A DNA stretch of 64,000 nt from Kluyvera genomosp. 1 (GCF_001266615.1 NZ_LGHZ01000018.1:116094-180093), one strand, 5' to 3'. Shown: positions 8,720 to 23,952, counted from the first letter of the stretch. A program made the numbers and translations. The notes: a model not told the origin generated them from the sequence alone.

Positions 8720-11074
8720 CTATTTTGCGCTTACAACCTGCATTCCAGACGGTTCATTCTGCAGCGCCAGAGCCAGAACTTCCTCAATGCGCTTAACAGG
8801 ATGGATATCCAGATCGGCCAGAACGTTATCTGGAATCTCTTCCAGATCGCGTTTGTTCTCGTCAGGAATCAGAACTGTCTTAATACCGCCACGGTGTGCA
8901 GCCAGCAGTTTTTCCTTCAGACCACCGATTGGCAGCACCAGGCCACGCAGGGTGATTTCACCCGTCATCGCCACATCTGCGCGAACCGGGTTGCCGGTCA
9001 GGCAGGAGACCAGAGCGGTACACATTGCGATACCCGCACTTGGGCCATCTTTCGGCGTCGCCCCTTCCGGTACGTGAACGTGGATGTCGCGTTTTTCGTA
9101 AAAGTCCGGATTAATACCCAGTTTTTCCGCACGCGCACGCACCACGGTCAGCGCAGCCTGAATGGATTCCTGCATCACTTCGCCCAGAGAACCGGTATAG
9201 GTCAATTTACCTTTGCCTGGGACGCAGGCGGTTTCGATGGTCAGCAGATCGCCGCCCACTTCCGTCCACGCAAGACCTGTGACCTGACCTACGCGGTTTT
9301 CTTCGTCGGCGCGACCGTAGTCAAAGCGCTGAATACCCAGATAGTCGTGCAGGTTGTCGCCGTTAATGTCGATGTGTTTCAGCTCTTTATCCAGCAGCAG
9401 CTGTTTCACCGCCTTACGGCACAGTTTTGAGATTTCACGCTCAAGGCTACGTACGCCCGCTTCGCGGGTGTAGTAACGGATGATGCCGACAATCGCGCTG
9501 TCGTCTACCGTCAGTTCGCCTTTTTTCAGTGCGTTACGCTCAATCTGCTTCGGCAGCAGGTGACGTTTGGCGATGTTCAGTTTTTCATCTTCGGTATAGC
9601 CCGACAGACGAATCACTTCCATACGATCCAGCAGCGGTGCCGGAATGTTCATGGAGTTCGATGTCGCAACGAACATCACGTCGCTGAGATCGTAATCCAC
9701 TTCCAGGTAGTGATCGCTGAACGCCACGTTCTGTTCTGGATCAAGAACTTCCAGCAGAGCGGAGGCTGGATCGCCGCGCATATCCGAAGACATTTTATCG
9801 ATTTCATCCAACAGGAACAGCGGGTTTTTAACGCCCACTTTCGCCATTTTCTGAATCAATTTACCCGGCATCGAACCAATGTAGGTACGACGGTGACCGC
9901 GAATTTCCGCTTCGTCACGCACGCCACCGAGAGCCATACGGACATATTTACGTCCGGTCGCCTGAGCAATGGACTGGCCCAGGGAGGTTTTACCCACACC
10001 CGGAGGCCCTACCAGGCACAGAATTGGCCCTTTGAGCTTGTTCACACGGCTTTGAACCGCAAGATACTCAAGAATACGGTCTTTGACGCGTTCGAGGCCG
10101 TAATGGTCGGTATCGAGGATTTCCTGCGCCTGGCGAAGGTCTTTTTTAACCTTGCTGCGCGTGTTCCACGGCACCTGCACCATCCAGTCGATATAACCGC
10201 GAACCACGGTGGCTTCCGCTGACATCGGCGACATCATTTTCAGCTTCTGCAGTTCGGCTTCAGTTTTCTCTTTCGCCTCTTTCGGCATTTTCGCCGCGTC
10301 GATCTTACGCTTCAGCGCTTCGTTTTCATCGGGAACTTCGTCCATTTCGCCAAGTTCTTTCTGAATGGCCTTCATCTGCTCATTCAGATAGTACTCACGC
10401 TGAGACTTCTCCATCTGCTTTTTAACGCGGTTGCGAATACGCTTCTCAACCTGCAGCAGATCGATTTCCGACTCCATCATCGCCATCAGATATTCCAGGC
10501 GCTCGTTGATGTCGGACATCTCGAGGACGGACTGTTTATCTGCCAGCTTCAGCGGCATGTGCGCGGCGATGGTATCCGCCAGACGTGCAGGGTCGTCGAT
10601 GCTGTTGAGCGACGTCAGCACTTCTGGTGGGATTTTCTTGTTCAGCTTGATATAGCCTTCAAACTGACCGATTGCCGTGCGCACCAGGACTTCCTGCTCG
10701 CGCTCTTCAATCGCCGGCGACTCCAGATATTCCGCTTTCGCCGAGAAGTGTTCGCCGTTGTCGGAAAGCGTAGAGATACGCGCACGCTGCAAACCTTCGA
10801 CCAGTACTTTTACCGTACCGTCGGGCAGTTTCAGCATTTGTAAAATAGAGGCCACGGTCCCGACGGTGAAAAGATCGTTTACACCCGGCTCATCCGTTGA
10901 AGCATCTTTCTGCGCGACCAGCATGATTTTTTTATCATGATCCATGGCCGCTTCCAGACAACGGATAGATTTTTCCCGCCCTACAAATAAGGGAATGACC
11001 ATGTGCGGATAAACCACCACATCGCGCAGCGGCAATACGGGGATTTCAATGCGTTCAGAACGCTCAGGATTCAT
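8720..11074 (-). CDS. lon: ATP-dependent Lon protease
   Basis: This 784-residue hexameric cytoplasmic protease degrades misfolded proteins and regulators. It has the N-terminal substrate-binding domain (about 10-205), a coiled-coil segment (about 210-270), an AAA+ module with Walker [10 protein letters not shown] near 356 and Walker B LFLLDEID near 420, and a C-terminal peptidase domain with Ser679 in PKDGPSAG and Lys722 in GGLKEK, the catalytic dyad. Length equals the E. coli enzyme. A sigma-32-type promoter lies upstream, consistent with heat-shock induction. No defect is seen. Confidence 0.98.
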   Translation of the reverse strand: MNPERSERIEIPVLPLRDVVVYPHMVIPLFVGREKSIRCLEAAMDHDKKIMLVAQKDASTDEPGVNDLFTVGTVASILQMLKLPDGTVKVLVEGLQRARISTLSDNGEHFSAKAEYLESPAIEEREQEVLVRTAIGQFEGYIKLNKKIPPEVLTSLNSIDDPARLADTIAAHMPLKLADKQSVLEMSDINERLEYLMAMMESEIDLLQVEKRIRNRVKKQMEKSQREYYLNEQMKAIQKELGEMDEVPDENEALKRKIDAAKMPKEAKEKTEAELQKLKMMSPMSAEATVVRGYIDWMVQVPWNTRSKVKKDLRQAQEILDTDHYGLERVKDRILEYLAVQSRVNKLKGPILCLVGPPGVGKTSLGQSIAQATGRKYVRMALGGVRDEAEIRGHRRTYIGSMPGKLIQKMAKVGVKNPLFLLDEIDKMSSDMRGDPASALLEVLDPEQNVAFSDHYLEVDYDLSDVMFVATSNSMNIPAPLLDRMEVIRLSGYTEDEKLNIAKRHLLPKQIERNALKKGELTVDDSAIVGIIRYYTREAGVRSLEREISKLCRKAVKQLLLDKELKHIDINGDNLHDYLGIQRFDYGRADEENRVGQVTGLAWTEVGGDLLTIETACVPGKGKLTYTGSLGEVMQESIQAALTVVRARAEKLGINPDFYEKRDIHVHVPEGATPKDGPSAGIAMCTALVSCLTGNPVRADVAMTGEITLRGLVLPIGGLKEKLLAAHRGGIKTVLIPDENKRDLEEIPDNVLADLDIHPVKRIEEVLALALQNEPSGMQVVSAK

Positions 11075-11155
11075 AGAGCTCTCTCTTAGTTTAGTGTCCG
11101 CCAGGTAAGCTGGTCATGCGACTGTGCTTCACACAACCATTAACATGTAACCAGT

Positions 11156-11183
11156 ATATGGGGATGTATTCCACACATTCAAC
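11156..11183 (-). promoter_or_regulatory. Sigma-32 (heat-shock) promoter of lon
   Basis: On the minus strand the -10 element CCCCATAT (11156-11163) is preceded by GTTGAAT (11177-11183) with a 13-base spacer. This fits the RpoH consensus CTTGAAA-N13-15-CCCCATnT closely, and the E. coli lon promoter has the same arrangement. Confidence 0.8.
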
Positions 11184-11230
11184 GCTATGAATCAGGAAAA
11201 ATAAAAGGGGAGATAAAATCCCCCCTTTTT
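11174..11230 (+). ncRNA. sraA: Candidate SraA small RNA (lon-clpX intergenic, opposite strand)
   Basis: In E. coli a short RNA, SraA, is reported from the clpX-lon intergenic region on the strand opposite both genes. The equivalent stretch here ends on the plus strand with a hairpin GGGG-AGATAAAAT-CCCC and a run of five T (11226-11230), a suitable RNA 3' end. Boundaries are placed by analogy and the 5' end is uncertain. It overlaps the lon heat-shock promoter. Confidence 0.4.
11203..11230. terminator. Bidirectional terminator between clpX and lon
   Basis: AAAAGGGG (11203-11210) can pair with CCCCTTTT (11222-11229), leaving a T run on the plus strand and a T-rich tract on the minus strand. 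On the minus strand it lies 28 bases after the clpX stop and separates clpX from lon. Confidence 0.7.
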
Positions 11231-11257
11231 GATTAACTGATTGTATGAACTGGTGAA

Positions 11258-12532
11258 TTATTCGCCAGATGCCTGCTGTGCTTCCGGCTTGCCATAAATC
11301 AGCAGCGGTTCGCTTTGACCGTTGATGACCGACTCGTCGATAACCACTTTTTCGACGTCTTCCATGGAAGGCAGATCGTACATGGTTTCGAGCAGTGCGG
11401 CTTCAACGATAGAACGCAGACCACGGGCACCGGTTTTACGGCTCATGGCTTTCTTGGCGATAGCGTCCAGCGCTTCGTCACGGAATTCCAGATCCACGCC
11501 TTCAAGATTAAACAGCGCCTGATACTGTTTGGTCAGGGCGTTTTTCGGCTCTTTCAGGATCTGAATCAGCGCTTCTTCGCTCAGTTCAGTCAGCGTAGCA
11601 ACCACTGGCAGACGGCCGATGAACTCAGGGATCAGACCGAATTTGATCAGATCTTCTGGCTCAACCTGGGTCAGCAGTTCGCCTTCGCTGGCTTTATCCG
11701 TTTTCGATTTCACGGTTGCACCAAAGCCGATACCTGAACCGGTTTCTACGCGGTTGCCGATCACTTTATCCAGGCCTGCAAATGCGCCGCCGCAGATAAA
11801 GAGAATCTTAGAAGTATCAACCTGCAGGAACTCCTGCTGCGGATGCTTACGTCCACCCTGCGGCGGAACGGCAGCCACGGTGCCTTCGATAAGCTTCAGC
11901 AGAGCCTGCTGTACGCCTTCGCCGGACACATCACGCGTAATCGACGGGTTGTCGGATTTACGGGAGATCTTGTCGATTTCATCGATGTAAACAATACCGC
12001 GCTGCGCTTTCTGTACGTCGTAGTCGCACTTCTGCAGCAGTTTCTGAATAATGTTTTCAACGTCTTCACCCACATAACCGGCTTCGGTCAGCGTGGTGGC
12101 ATCCGCCATGGTGAACGGTACGTCCAGCAGGCGCGCCAACGTTTCCGCCAGCAGCGTTTTACCGGAACCCGTTGGGCCAATCAGCAGAATATTACTTTTG
12201 CCGAGTTCAACACCGTTGCTGGTATCGCCGTTACGCAGACGTTTGTAGTGGTTGTAAACTGCAACCGCCAGCACCTTTTTCGCCTGTTCCTGACCGATGA
12301 CATAGTCATCAAGATGGTGACGAATTTCGTGTGGCGTTGGCAGCGCGCTGCGTTCACGATGTGGCGCTACTTCTTTAATCTCTTCGCGAATGATGTCGTT
12401 ACATAAGTCGACACATTCGTCGCAGATATACACGGATGGGCCGGCGATGAGCTTACGCACTTCGTGCTGGCTTTTGCCGCAAAAAGAGCAGTACAACAGT
12501 TTGCCCGAGCCATCTTTGCGTTTATCTGTCAT
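11258..12532 (-). CDS. clpX: ClpXP protease ATP-binding subunit ClpX
   Basis: This 424-residue AAA+ unfoldase feeds substrates to ClpP. Visible features are the N-terminal zinc-binding domain with C15, C18, C37 and C40, Walker A GPTGSGKT at 119-126, Walker B IVYIDEID near 181-188, and the ClpP-docking loop IGFGA near 268-272. Length equals E. coli ClpX. It lies 134 bases downstream of clpP in the same orientation and is probably transcribed with it. Confidence 0.98.
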   Translation of the reverse strand: MTDKRKDGSGKLLYCSFCGKSQHEVRKLIAGPSVYICDECVDLCNDIIREEIKEVAPHRERSALPTPHEIRHHLDDYVIGQEQAKKVLAVAVYNHYKRLRNGDTSNGVELGKSNILLIGPTGSGKTLLAETLARLLDVPFTMADATTLTEAGYVGEDVENIIQKLLQKCDYDVQKAQRGIVYIDEIDKISRKSDNPSITRDVSGEGVQQALLKLIEGTVAAVPPQGGRKHPQQEFLQVDTSKILFICGGAFAGLDKVIGNRVETGSGIGFGATVKSKTDKASEGELLTQVEPEDLIKFGLIPEFIGRLPVVATLTELSEEALIQILKEPKNALTKQYQALFNLEGVDLEFRDEALDAIAKKAMSRKTGARGLRSIVEAALLETMYDLPSMEDVEKVVIDESVINGQSEPLLIYGKPEAQQASGE

Positions 12533-12666
12533 GAGTCAAAACCTCTTTTTAAGTTCTTTGTGCCGCATATGACGACGCAAATGCCATTCTTAAGCGCAAG
12601 CTGCTACGCGAGCGTTGTGCCGCCTCTAGTAGTATATACCCTGCGGCGGCACGTGCCGTCATGACA

Positions 12667-13290
12667 TTAGTTACGCTGACTCAGGATTGAGTCAACCAAA
12701 CCATACTCCACAGCTTCAGAGGCAGACAGGAAACGGTCACGTTCAGTGTCACTTTCAATCTGCTCTAAAGATTTGCCGGTATGGTGCGCCATAAGCTCAT
12801 TCATACGTCCTTTCACTTTCAGGATCTCACGGGCGTGGATTTCAATATCCGTCGCCTGCCCCTGATAGCCGCCCAAAGGCTGGTGAATCATCACGCGGGA
12901 GTTAGGCAAGCAGAAACGCTTACCTTTTGCGCCTGCCGTCAGCAGAAACGCGCCCATGGACGCCGCTTGCCCCATACAAATGGTGCTGACGTCCGGCTTA
13001 ATGAACTGCATGGTGTCATAAATAGACATCCCAGCCGTAATCACGCCACCTGGGGAGTTGATGTACAGGTAAATATCTTTTTCCGGGTTTTCCGCTTCCA
13101 GAAACAGCATTTGCGCCACAATCAGGTTCGCCATGTGGTCTTCCACCTGGCCGGTCAGAAAGATAACGCGCTCTTTAAGCAGACGGGAGTAGATATCAAA
13201 AGAACGTTCGCCACGGGAGGTCTGTTCAATGACCATCGGCACCAGGGCCATGTGGGGTGCTAAGTTATCTCGTTCGCCACTGTATGACAT
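12667..13290 (-). CDS. clpP: ATP-dependent Clp protease proteolytic subunit ClpP
   Basis: This 207-residue serine peptidase forms tetradecameric chambers with ClpX or ClpA. The catalytic triad is Ser111 (GQAASMG), His136 (MIHQPLGG) and Asp185 (DTERDRF), at the same numbers as in E. coli, with a short propeptide of about 14 residues. The frame is open for eleven more codons upstream, but the start at 13290 (MSYSGERDN) matches the family and follows a GGAG ribosome-binding site. Confidence 0.98.
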   Translation of the reverse strand: MSYSGERDNLAPHMALVPMVIEQTSRGERSFDIYSRLLKERVIFLTGQVEDHMANLIVAQMLFLEAENPEKDIYLYINSPGGVITAGMSIYDTMQFIKPDVSTICMGQAASMGAFLLTAGAKGKRFCLPNSRVMIHQPLGGYQGQATDIEIHAREILKVKGRMNELMAHHTGKSLEQIESDTERDRFLSASEAVEYGLVDSILSQRN

Positions 13291-13367
13291 GTCCGTCTCC
13301 TGGATAAAAAATAATATAGCCACAGCATTCTGATTATAGAGATGTGGCGAGTGATTCGTTCCCCCAG

Positions 13368-13396
13368 TAATGGGTACGATCTTACCCTATTTCAAG
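13368..13396 (-). promoter_or_regulatory. Sigma-32 promoter of clpP
   Basis: On the minus strand CTTGAAA (13390-13396) and ACCCATTA (13368-13375) are separated by 14 bases, close to the RpoH consensus, and lie about 75 bases before the clpP start codon. E. coli clpPX is heat-inducible through such a promoter. Confidence 0.7.
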
Positions 13397-13469
13397 CATA
13401 ACAATATTTTGTTGTTACGCTAATACCGAAAAGCCCTTTTATCACGCTCGCAGTGGCTATCGCTGCAAT

Positions 13470-13503
13470 AAAAAAAAAACCCGTCACCAAAAGGCAACGG
13501 GCT
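13470..13503 (-). terminator. Rho-independent terminator of tig
   Basis: The minus-strand stem CCCGTTGCC / GGTGACGGG is followed by nine or more T, about 30 bases after the tig stop. Confidence 0.8.
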
Positions 13504-13533
13504 TTTCTCAAAACCGTAAACCGGAAAGCGAAA

Positions 13534-14841
<1,308 letters not shown>

Positions 14842-14970
14842 TCAAAAAAATCACAGTGCTCGGTCAACTCTGAATCATGCCTTGCAGTACTGGGACGTTA
14901 TCTTTAAATCAGAAACACATTCCCTGTAGCCAGAATCATCCCGAAGACATTCCGAAAAATAAGACGCAGC

Positions 14971-14999
14971 ATTATAGCGGCATCACTTTTATGAGTCGA
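14971..14999 (-). promoter_or_regulatory. Candidate sigma-70 promoter of tig
   Basis: On the minus strand a perfect -10 TATAAT (14971-14976) and a -35-like TCGACT (14994-14999) are 17 bases apart, about 140 bases before the tig start. Apart from this and the bolA terminator, nothing else is recognised in the 335-base tig-bolA gap. Confidence 0.5.
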
Positions 15000-15092
15000 G
15001 AACGGTTATCACGCGTTGCTGCGGCATTTTTCACAATTCCCGGCTAATTTTTGTCTGAATACTGTCTTTTGCGCTCAAAATTCAGACAAAAC

Positions 15093-15114
15093 AAAACGGC
15101 CCGCAGGCCGTTTT
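15093..15114 (-). terminator. Rho-independent terminator of bolA
   Basis: A perfect stem AAAACGGCC / GGCCGTTTT with a four-base loop gives T runs on both strands. It lies about 55 bases after the bolA stop and may act in both directions. Confidence 0.75.
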
Positions 15115-15167
15115 CTCATAATCTGTACGCAACATACTGGAAAAGTTCCGCGTTGCAAATGCCTTTT

Positions 15168-15485
15168 CTACGCGATAGTACCCGCGCCACGGCAAGGTGG
15201 AGAGGCAATGACGGTATCTTGTAAACCTTCCCACTCTTTTCGCGTGTAAGTATGCAATGCCAAAGCATGTACGGTAGAAGCAAACTCCTCTGTCAGGGTG
15301 CCATAGATCATCCGGTGACGATTCAGGAATCGCTCGCCGGTGAATCTGTCGCTAACCAACACAACTTTGAAATGGCTCTCGGAGCCTGCCGGTACGTTGT
15401 GGCGGTAGCTTTCATCGACAACTTCCAGGAACACAGGATCAAACGCTGCCCTTAATTTTTCTTCGATTTGTTCACGCATCATCAT
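15168..15485 (-). CDS. bolA: BolA transcriptional regulator / iron-sulfur trafficking protein
   Basis: This 105-residue BolA-fold protein has the conserved stretch [18 protein letters not shown] and the HRMIY and HALALHTYT motifs; the conserved His in HALALH is a cluster ligand in BolA-glutaredoxin complexes. In E. coli BolA is induced in stationary phase, affects cell shape and acts as a DNA-binding regulator. Length equals the E. coli protein. Three consecutive ATG codons open the frame; the first is used here because it gives the family length. Confidence 0.95.
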   Translation of the reverse strand: MMMREQIEEKLRAAFDPVFLEVVDESYRHNVPAGSESHFKVVLVSDRFTGERFLNRHRMIYGTLTEEFASTVHALALHTYTRKEWEGLQDTVIASPPCRGAGTIA

Positions 15486-15531
15486 GATATTACTCCTCCG
15501 ACAACGTTAAGATGCCGCCTATCCCTTTAAA

Positions 15532-15560
15532 TGTTAGCCGCTTTTACTGACTCCATTACA
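15532..15560 (-). promoter_or_regulatory. Possible gearbox-type bolA promoter
   Basis: The minus-strand CGGCTAACA (15532-15540) resembles the gearbox -10 element CGGCnAGTA of E. coli bolA1p, about 45 bases before the start codon. No convincing -35 was identified, so this is tentative. Confidence 0.3.
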
Positions 15561-15783
15561 CAAAGGCAACAAAAAATTAGCGTTCGCGCCATTTTATTTG
15601 TCAAGTAGATGAAGTTAACGCCTTTTACAATGCGCCTTCATCTTAAATACCCCTGCTTTTTGTATGCAAGAGCATAAAAACATCAACATGATGAATTTAC
15701 ATGCATTGCCTACTTCCCCTCGCCGTTGGCGATGTTATGATGGCGGGGATTATCAGTAAACAATGCGTTTTGAGACCCCTAAC

Positions 15784-16362
15784 ATGTTAAAAAAAATCCT
15801 CTTCCCCTTGGTAGCACTGTTTATGTTGTCAGGATGCGTAACGCCCCCGACCACCGTTGACGTGTCGCCTAAGATTGCCCTGCCACAGCAGGATCCGAGC
15901 CTGATGGGCGTGACCGTCAGCATCAACGGCGCCGACCAGCGTCAGGATCAGGCACTGGCAAAAGTGACCCGCAACAACCAGCTGGTTACCCTTACCCCTT
16001 CTCGCGATCTGCGCTTCCTGATGCAAGAAGTGTTGGAAAAACAGATGGCTGCGCGTGGTTACATGATTGGCCCTAACGGTGCGGCAAATCTGCAGATTAT
16101 CGTAAGCCAGCTTTACGCCGACGTTTCCCAGGGTAACGTGCGTTACAACATCAATACCAAAGCGGATATCGCTATCATCGCGACCGCGGCTAACGGTAAC
16201 AAGATGACTAAAAACTACCGTTCGAACTATTCCGTTGAAGGGGCGTTCCAGGCCTCTAACAAGAATATTTCCGATACGGTTGATAGCGTACTGAGCGATA
16301 CCATCGCGGATATGTCCCAGGACACCACCATCCACGATTTTATCAAGCAGAACGCGCGCTAA
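15784..16362 (+). CDS. yajG: Lipoprotein YajG
   Basis: This 192-residue lipoprotein starts MLKKILFPLVALFMLSGC. The lipobox LSGC places the lipidated cysteine at residue 18. The mature part is a DUF/YajG domain of unknown function with the conserved phrases SRDLRFLMQEVLEKQM and SQLYADVSQGNVRYN. The upstream in-frame ATG at 15763 adds seven residues before the signal peptide and is less likely. It precedes ampG closely on the same strand, as in E. coli, and the two may be cotranscribed. Confidence 0.93.
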   Translation: MLKKILFPLVALFMLSGCVTPPTTVDVSPKIALPQQDPSLMGVTVSINGADQRQDQALAKVTRNNQLVTLTPSRDLRFLMQEVLEKQMAARGYMIGPNGAANLQIIVSQLYADVSQGNVRYNINTKADIAIIATAANGNKMTKNYRSNYSVEGAFQASNKNISDTVDSVLSDTIADMSQDTTIHDFIKQNAR

Positions 16363-16370
16363 TCTCGTCA

Positions 16371-16394
16371 CAGACCCGGCTTATGCCGGGTCTG
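16371..16394 (+). terminator. Hairpin between yajG and ampG
   Basis: A perfect 10-bp stem CAGACCCGGC / GCCGGGTCTG with a TTAT loop directly follows the yajG stop. No T run follows, so it may only attenuate or stabilise the transcript rather than end it. Confidence 0.45.
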
Positions 16395-16407
16395 AACGTT
16401 AAAACCC

Positions 16408-17883
16408 ATGTCTAATCACTATCTGCGAATATTTCAGCAACCGAAATCAGCCATTCTGCTGATTCTTGGCTTTGCCTCCGGTTTACCGCTTGCCTTAACG
16501 TCCGGGACGCTACAGGCGTGGATGACGGTCGAGAATATCGATCTGAAAACCATCGGTTTCTTTTCCCTCGTTGGCCAGGCCTACGTCTTTAAGTTTCTTT
16601 GGTCGCCGGTCATGGACCGCTACACGCCGCCGTTTTTAGGTCGTCGTCGCGGCTGGCTGCTGGCGACCCAATGTTTATTGCTGATTGCCATTGCGGCAAT
16701 GGGCTTTCTCGAACCCTCGACGCAACTCCGCTGGATGGCAGCACTGGCAGTGGTTATCGCGTTCTGTTCAGCATCCCAGGATATCGTTTTTGACGCCTGG
16801 AAGACCGATGTATTACCGACAGAAGAGCGCGGTGCGGGCGCGGCAATCAGCGTGCTGGGCTACCGCCTGGGGATGCTGGTTTCCGGCGGTTTAGCGCTGT
16901 GGCTAGCTGATAAATGGCTCGGCTGGCAGGGTATGTACTGGCTGATGGCCGCACTGCTGATCCCTTGTATTATCGCCACCCTGCTCGCCCCTGAACCCAG
17001 CGATGTGATCCCGGTCCCTAAAAGCCTCGAACAAGCGGTTGTCGCGCCGCTGAAAGATTTCTTTGGCCGCAATAATGCCTGGCTCATTCTACTGCTGATT
17101 GTGATGTATAAACTCGGCGACGCTTTCGCCATGAGCCTGACCACCACGTTCCTGATTCGCGGCGTGGGTTTTGACGCCGGACAGGTCGGCATGGTTAACA
17201 AAACGCTTGGCCTGTTTGCCACCATTCTCGGTGCACTGTACGGCGGCGTGCTGATGCAGCGCCTGACACTGTTCCGCGCACTGCTGATCTTCGGCATTTT
17301 GCAGGGCGTCTCCAATGCCGGTTACTGGATGCTGTCGGTCACCGACAAACATATTTACTCCATGGCAGCGGCGGTATTCTTTGAAAACCTGTGCGGTGGT
17401 ATGGGGACGGCGGCGTTTGTCGCGCTGCTGATGACCTTATGTAACAAGTCTTTCTCGGCAACCCAATTTGCGCTGCTGTCGGCACTTTCTGCCGTTGGCC
17501 GTGTTTACGTCGGCCCCATTGCCGGTTGGTTTGTTGAAGCCCACGGCTGGCCAACGTTCTATCTGTTCTCAGTCGTGGCGGCAGTTCCAGGGATCTTATT
17601 GTTGTTAGTGTGTCGCCGAACGCTGGAGTATACCCAGCAAACCGAGCAGTTTATGCCGCGCAGCAGCTACAGCGGTGGATATCGTTCTGCCCTGCGTTTA
17701 CTGTTGATTGGCACTGTACTGCTGGGAATCTGGCTGATGATGCTGATAAGCAATGCCCTCAATTTCACCACCCTAACCTGGTCTGGATTGATACTTGAAG
17801 CGGGGGTTTTGATAGCCTTTGCTGGAATTGTGTTTGGCTGCCTGTTGGATTATCTGGCGCTGCGTAAAACACAGTTTCGCTGA
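16408..17883 (+). CDS. ampG: Muropeptide MFS transporter AmpG
   Basis: This 491-residue inner-membrane permease imports GlcNAc-anhydroMurNAc peptides for cell wall recycling and, where ampC/ampR are present, links recycling to beta-lactamase induction. Many hydrophobic helices (about 14) are visible, with the N-terminal LGFASGLPLALTSGTLQAWM, the motif SPVMDRYTPPFLGRRRGW after helix 2, and ASQDIVFDAWKTDVL. Length equals E. coli AmpG. Confidence 0.96.
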   Translation: MSNHYLRIFQQPKSAILLILGFASGLPLALTSGTLQAWMTVENIDLKTIGFFSLVGQAYVFKFLWSPVMDRYTPPFLGRRRGWLLATQCLLLIAIAAMGFLEPSTQLRWMAALAVVIAFCSASQDIVFDAWKTDVLPTEERGAGAAISVLGYRLGMLVSGGLALWLADKWLGWQGMYWLMAALLIPCIIATLLAPEPSDVIPVPKSLEQAVVAPLKDFFGRNNAWLILLLIVMYKLGDAFAMSLTTTFLIRGVGFDAGQVGMVNKTLGLFATILGALYGGVLMQRLTLFRALLIFGILQGVSNAGYWMLSVTDKHIYSMAAAVFFENLCGGMGTAAFVALLMTLCNKSFSATQFALLSALSAVGRVYVGPIAGWFVEAHGWPTFYLFSVVAAVPGILLLLVCRRTLEYTQQTEQFMPRSSYSGGYRSALRLLLIGTVLLGIWLMMLISNALNFTTLTWSGLILEAGVLIAFAGIVFGCLLDYLALRKTQFR

Positions 17884-18091
17884 GTACGAAAAAAATATGA
17901 CCGCTACGCTGTAATCACGACACGTAATAATAACGACTGCAGCGTAAATAAAAAAAATATTTGTGCTTTTGTGCGCTTTAGAATTCTGGAAATTATTGGA
18001 ACGTCTCAGCCGTGCTTTATTTCATTAACCGATTCAGCACCAGAGCAATTAATTTTTCGTTTTTGAATTGTCTATTATTTGATGATTAATT

Positions 18092-18099
18092 GTTAATTA
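18092..18099 (+). promoter_or_regulatory. Candidate ArcA site upstream of cyoA
   Basis: GTTAATTA matches the core ArcA-P recognition sequence and lies in an AT-rich stretch of the 471-base ampG-cyoA gap (17884-18354). ArcA is known to repress cyo under low oxygen in E. coli. The site is about 215 bases before the putative transcription start, rather distant, so its role is uncertain. Nothing else is recognised between 17884 and 18275 except AT-rich DNA. Confidence 0.4.
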
Positions 18100-18275
18100 T
18101 TTGTATATTTTTGACAATGGTTATACCAATTGCCCTTTTTACCCCCACATCCCTCCCCATTTCGTTATAACACCCGTCGTATGGGCTTTCCGCCTGGAAA
18201 ATAGACATATTTGGCAACATCTGTGACAGGCGCGGCAGAACCCGGTAACACATAACTGACAGAGCACCAATGATG

Positions 18276-18304
18276 TTTACAGTAATGTAACCTTCCCGTA
18301 AAAT
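18276..18304 (+). promoter_or_regulatory. Sigma-70 promoter of the cyo operon
   Basis: TTTACA (18276-18281) and TAAAAT (18299-18304) are separated by exactly 17 bases, about 50 bases before the cyoA start codon. Confidence 0.65.
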
Positions 18305-18345
18305 GACCCCACACTTTAAACGCCACCAACACCCCGTGGAATTGA

Positions 18346-21913
<3,568 letters not shown>

Positions 21914-21914
<1 letters not shown>

Positions 21915-22243
21915 TGAGTCATTCTAACGATCACAGCGGCGCTTCCCATGGCAGCGTGAAGTCCTACATGACAGGATTTATCCTGTCTATCATCCTGACG
22001 GTCATTCCGTTCTGGATGGTGATGACGGGCAGCGCGTCGCATGCGGTAATTCTGGGGACCATTCTGGTCACCGCTGTTGTGCAGATTCTGGTACACCTGG
22101 TGTACTTCCTGCATATGAACAGCAAGTCTGACGAAGGCTGGAACCTGACCGCATTTGTCTTTACCGTGATAATCATTGCCATCGTGGTAGTCGGTTCAAT
22201 CTGGATTATGTGGAACCTGAACTACAACATGATGGTTCACTAA
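21914..22243 (+). CDS. cyoD: Cytochrome bo3 ubiquinol oxidase subunit IV
   Basis: This 109-residue, three-helix membrane subunit starts [19 protein letters not shown]. The start at 21914 overlaps the cyoC stop and matches E. coli CyoD length; the longer open frame upstream lies inside cyoC. The protein assists Cu-B insertion and complex assembly. Confidence 0.96.
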
Positions 22244-22254
22244 GAGCGGCGAGT

Positions 22255-23142
22255 ATGTTTAAGCGATACCTGCAAGTTACGAAGCCTGGCATCATTTTTG
22301 GCAACCTGATCTCCGTGATCGGCGGTTTCCTGCTGGCCTCCAAAGGCCACATCGATTACCCGCTGTTCGCCTGGACGCTGATCGGCGTGTCTCTGGTGGT
22401 CGCCTCGGGTTGTGTTTTCAACAACTACATCGATCGTGACATCGACCGTAAGATGGAACGTACGAAGAACCGAGTGCTGGTTAAGGGATTGATTGCGCCA
22501 AAAACGTCGCTGGTCTACGCCACCTTGCTGGGTCTCGCTGGCTTCATGCTGCTGTGGTTCGGCGCCAATCCCCTCGCCTGCTGGCTGGGGGTAATGGGGT
22601 TCGTGGTTTATGTCGGCGTTTACAGCCTGTACATGAAGCGCCACTCCGTTTATGGCACGCTGATTGGCTCTCTCTCCGGCGCTGCGCCGCCGGTGATTGG
22701 CTACTGCGCTGTAACCGGCGACTTCGACAGCGGCGCGTTGATTCTGCTGGCTATTTTCAGCCTGTGGCAGATGCCTCACTCCTACGCTATCGCGATTTTC
22801 CGCTTCAAGGATTATCAGGCAGCGAACATTCCGGTACTGCCGGTGGTGAAAGGCATCTCCGTGGCGAAAAACCACATCACGCTGTACATCGTGGCCTTTG
22901 CCGTTGCCACCCTGATGCTCTCGCTGGGCGGTTACGCTGGGTATAAATACCTGGTGGTTGCCGCTGCGGTCAGCGTCTGGTGGTTGGGCATGGCGCTGCG
23001 TGGTTACAAAGTGGAAGATGATAAAGTCTGGGCGCGCAAGCTGTTCGGTTTCTCTATCATCGCCATTACCGCGCTCTCCGTGATGATGTCCGTCGACTTC
23101 ATGGTGCCGAACTCACAGAACCTGCTGACCTACGTCTGGTAA
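22255..23142 (+). CDS. cyoE: Protohaem IX farnesyltransferase (haem O synthase)
   Basis: This 295-residue UbiA-family membrane prenyltransferase converts protohaem to haem O for the high-spin site of CyoB. It has the Asp-rich motif [18 protein letters not shown] (about 58-75), the second conserved loop with YxxxKRHS ([10 protein letters not shown]), and about eight helices. The ATG at 22255 follows a GAGCGGCGAG ribosome-binding region; the longer frame runs into cyoD. It is the last gene of the operon, followed by a strong terminator. Confidence 0.96.
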   Translation: MFKRYLQVTKPGIIFGNLISVIGGFLLASKGHIDYPLFAWTLIGVSLVVASGCVFNNYIDRDIDRKMERTKNRVLVKGLIAPKTSLVYATLLGLAGFMLLWFGANPLACWLGVMGFVVYVGVYSLYMKRHSVYGTLIGSLSGAAPPVIGYCAVTGDFDSGALILLAIFSLWQMPHSYAIAIFRFKDYQAANIPVLPVVKGISVAKNHITLYIVAFAVATLMLSLGGYAGYKYLVVAAAVSVWWLGMALRGYKVEDDKVWARKLFGFSIIAITALSVMMSVDFMVPNSQNLLTYVW

Positions 23143-23157
23143 GATTTTCTCGGTGTA

Positions 23158-23183
23158 AAAAAACCCGCTCCGGCGGGTTTTTT
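23158..23183 (+). terminator. Rho-independent terminator of the cyo operon
   Basis: AAACCCGC / GCGGGTTT with a TCCG loop is followed by six T. It can also serve the convergent IclR-type gene, since the minus strand reads into a T run as well. Confidence 0.85.
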
Positions 23184-23193
23184 ATTGTCTGGA

Positions 23194-23952
23194 TTACGCC
23201 ACCAGCATCGCCTGTGCGCTGTAAAGTAAATCCAGATGATCGCGACACATCGCCTCCAGCGAGGTTCGCGATTGATGGCTGGTCAGACTCAGCGCTCCCC
23301 AGTACAGCCCTTCCCTGTCCGCCAGCGGCACCGCGACCACCAGCATACCAATTTCAAACTCCTGCTCGATGGTGGCATATCCTTGCCGACGCACCTGCGC
23401 AATCCGTTCCATCAACGTCGCAATATCGGTCACCGTATAGGGTGTTCTCTGCTCGCGAGTCACCCGTTGCAATACCGCTTCACACTCCGCCCCCGGTAGC
23501 GATGCCAGCCACAGCCGCCCACCGGCAGTACAGTGTATTGGTACCCGCTCCCCTAGACGCACCGAGGTCGAGTTAAACGGTGTGTGCTTGCTACGGGCGA
23601 TATACACCAGTTCGTTATCATCAATCACCCCAACCGAGGCATGCTCTTCGGCGCGGCTAGCCACATACTCGACAATCGGCCTCACCATTCGCGGGAACTG
23701 CGCCGAATCCACGTAAGCCTGCCCGAGACGCAGGTTTTTAGCTGTCAGCCAATAGTAGCGCCCATCGGTATCCAGATAGCCATCGTGTACCAACGTCAGG
23801 AAAAAACGGCGAGCGGCGCTTTGCGTTAAACCACTCATTTTCGCCGCCTGCGGCACGGTTAAGCGGGGATTCGCCTTCGAGAAAAGCTGGATCAGCGCCA
23901 GCCCCTTTTGCAGCCCAACGATCAGATCGCGCTGATGAATCTCGTTTTGCAT
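23194..23952 (-). CDS. IclR-family transcriptional regulator
   Basis: This 252-residue protein has an N-terminal winged HTH (about 10-68: LQKGLALIQLFS, then LTVPQAAKMSGLTQSAARRFFLTL) and a C-terminal IclR effector domain (about 80-250: HASVGVIDDNELVYIAR, VPIHCTAGGRLWLA, GYATIEQEFEIGMLVVAVPL). Members closest in style, such as PcaR, PobR and PcaU, respond to aromatic or hydroaromatic acids. It is divergent from an operon for an apparently alicyclic or aromatic acid pathway, so it very likely controls that operon. The ligand is unknown. Confidence 0.88.
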   Translation of the reverse strand: MQNEIHQRDLIVGLQKGLALIQLFSKANPRLTVPQAAKMSGLTQSAARRFFLTLVHDGYLDTDGRYYWLTAKNLRLGQAYVDSAQFPRMVRPIVEYVASRAEEHASVGVIDDNELVYIARSKHTPFNSTSVRLGERVPIHCTAGGRLWLASLPGAECEAVLQRVTREQRTPYTVTDIATLMERIAQVRRQGYATIEQEFEIGMLVVAVPLADREGLYWGALSLTSHQSRTSLEAMCRDHLDLLYSAQAMLVA

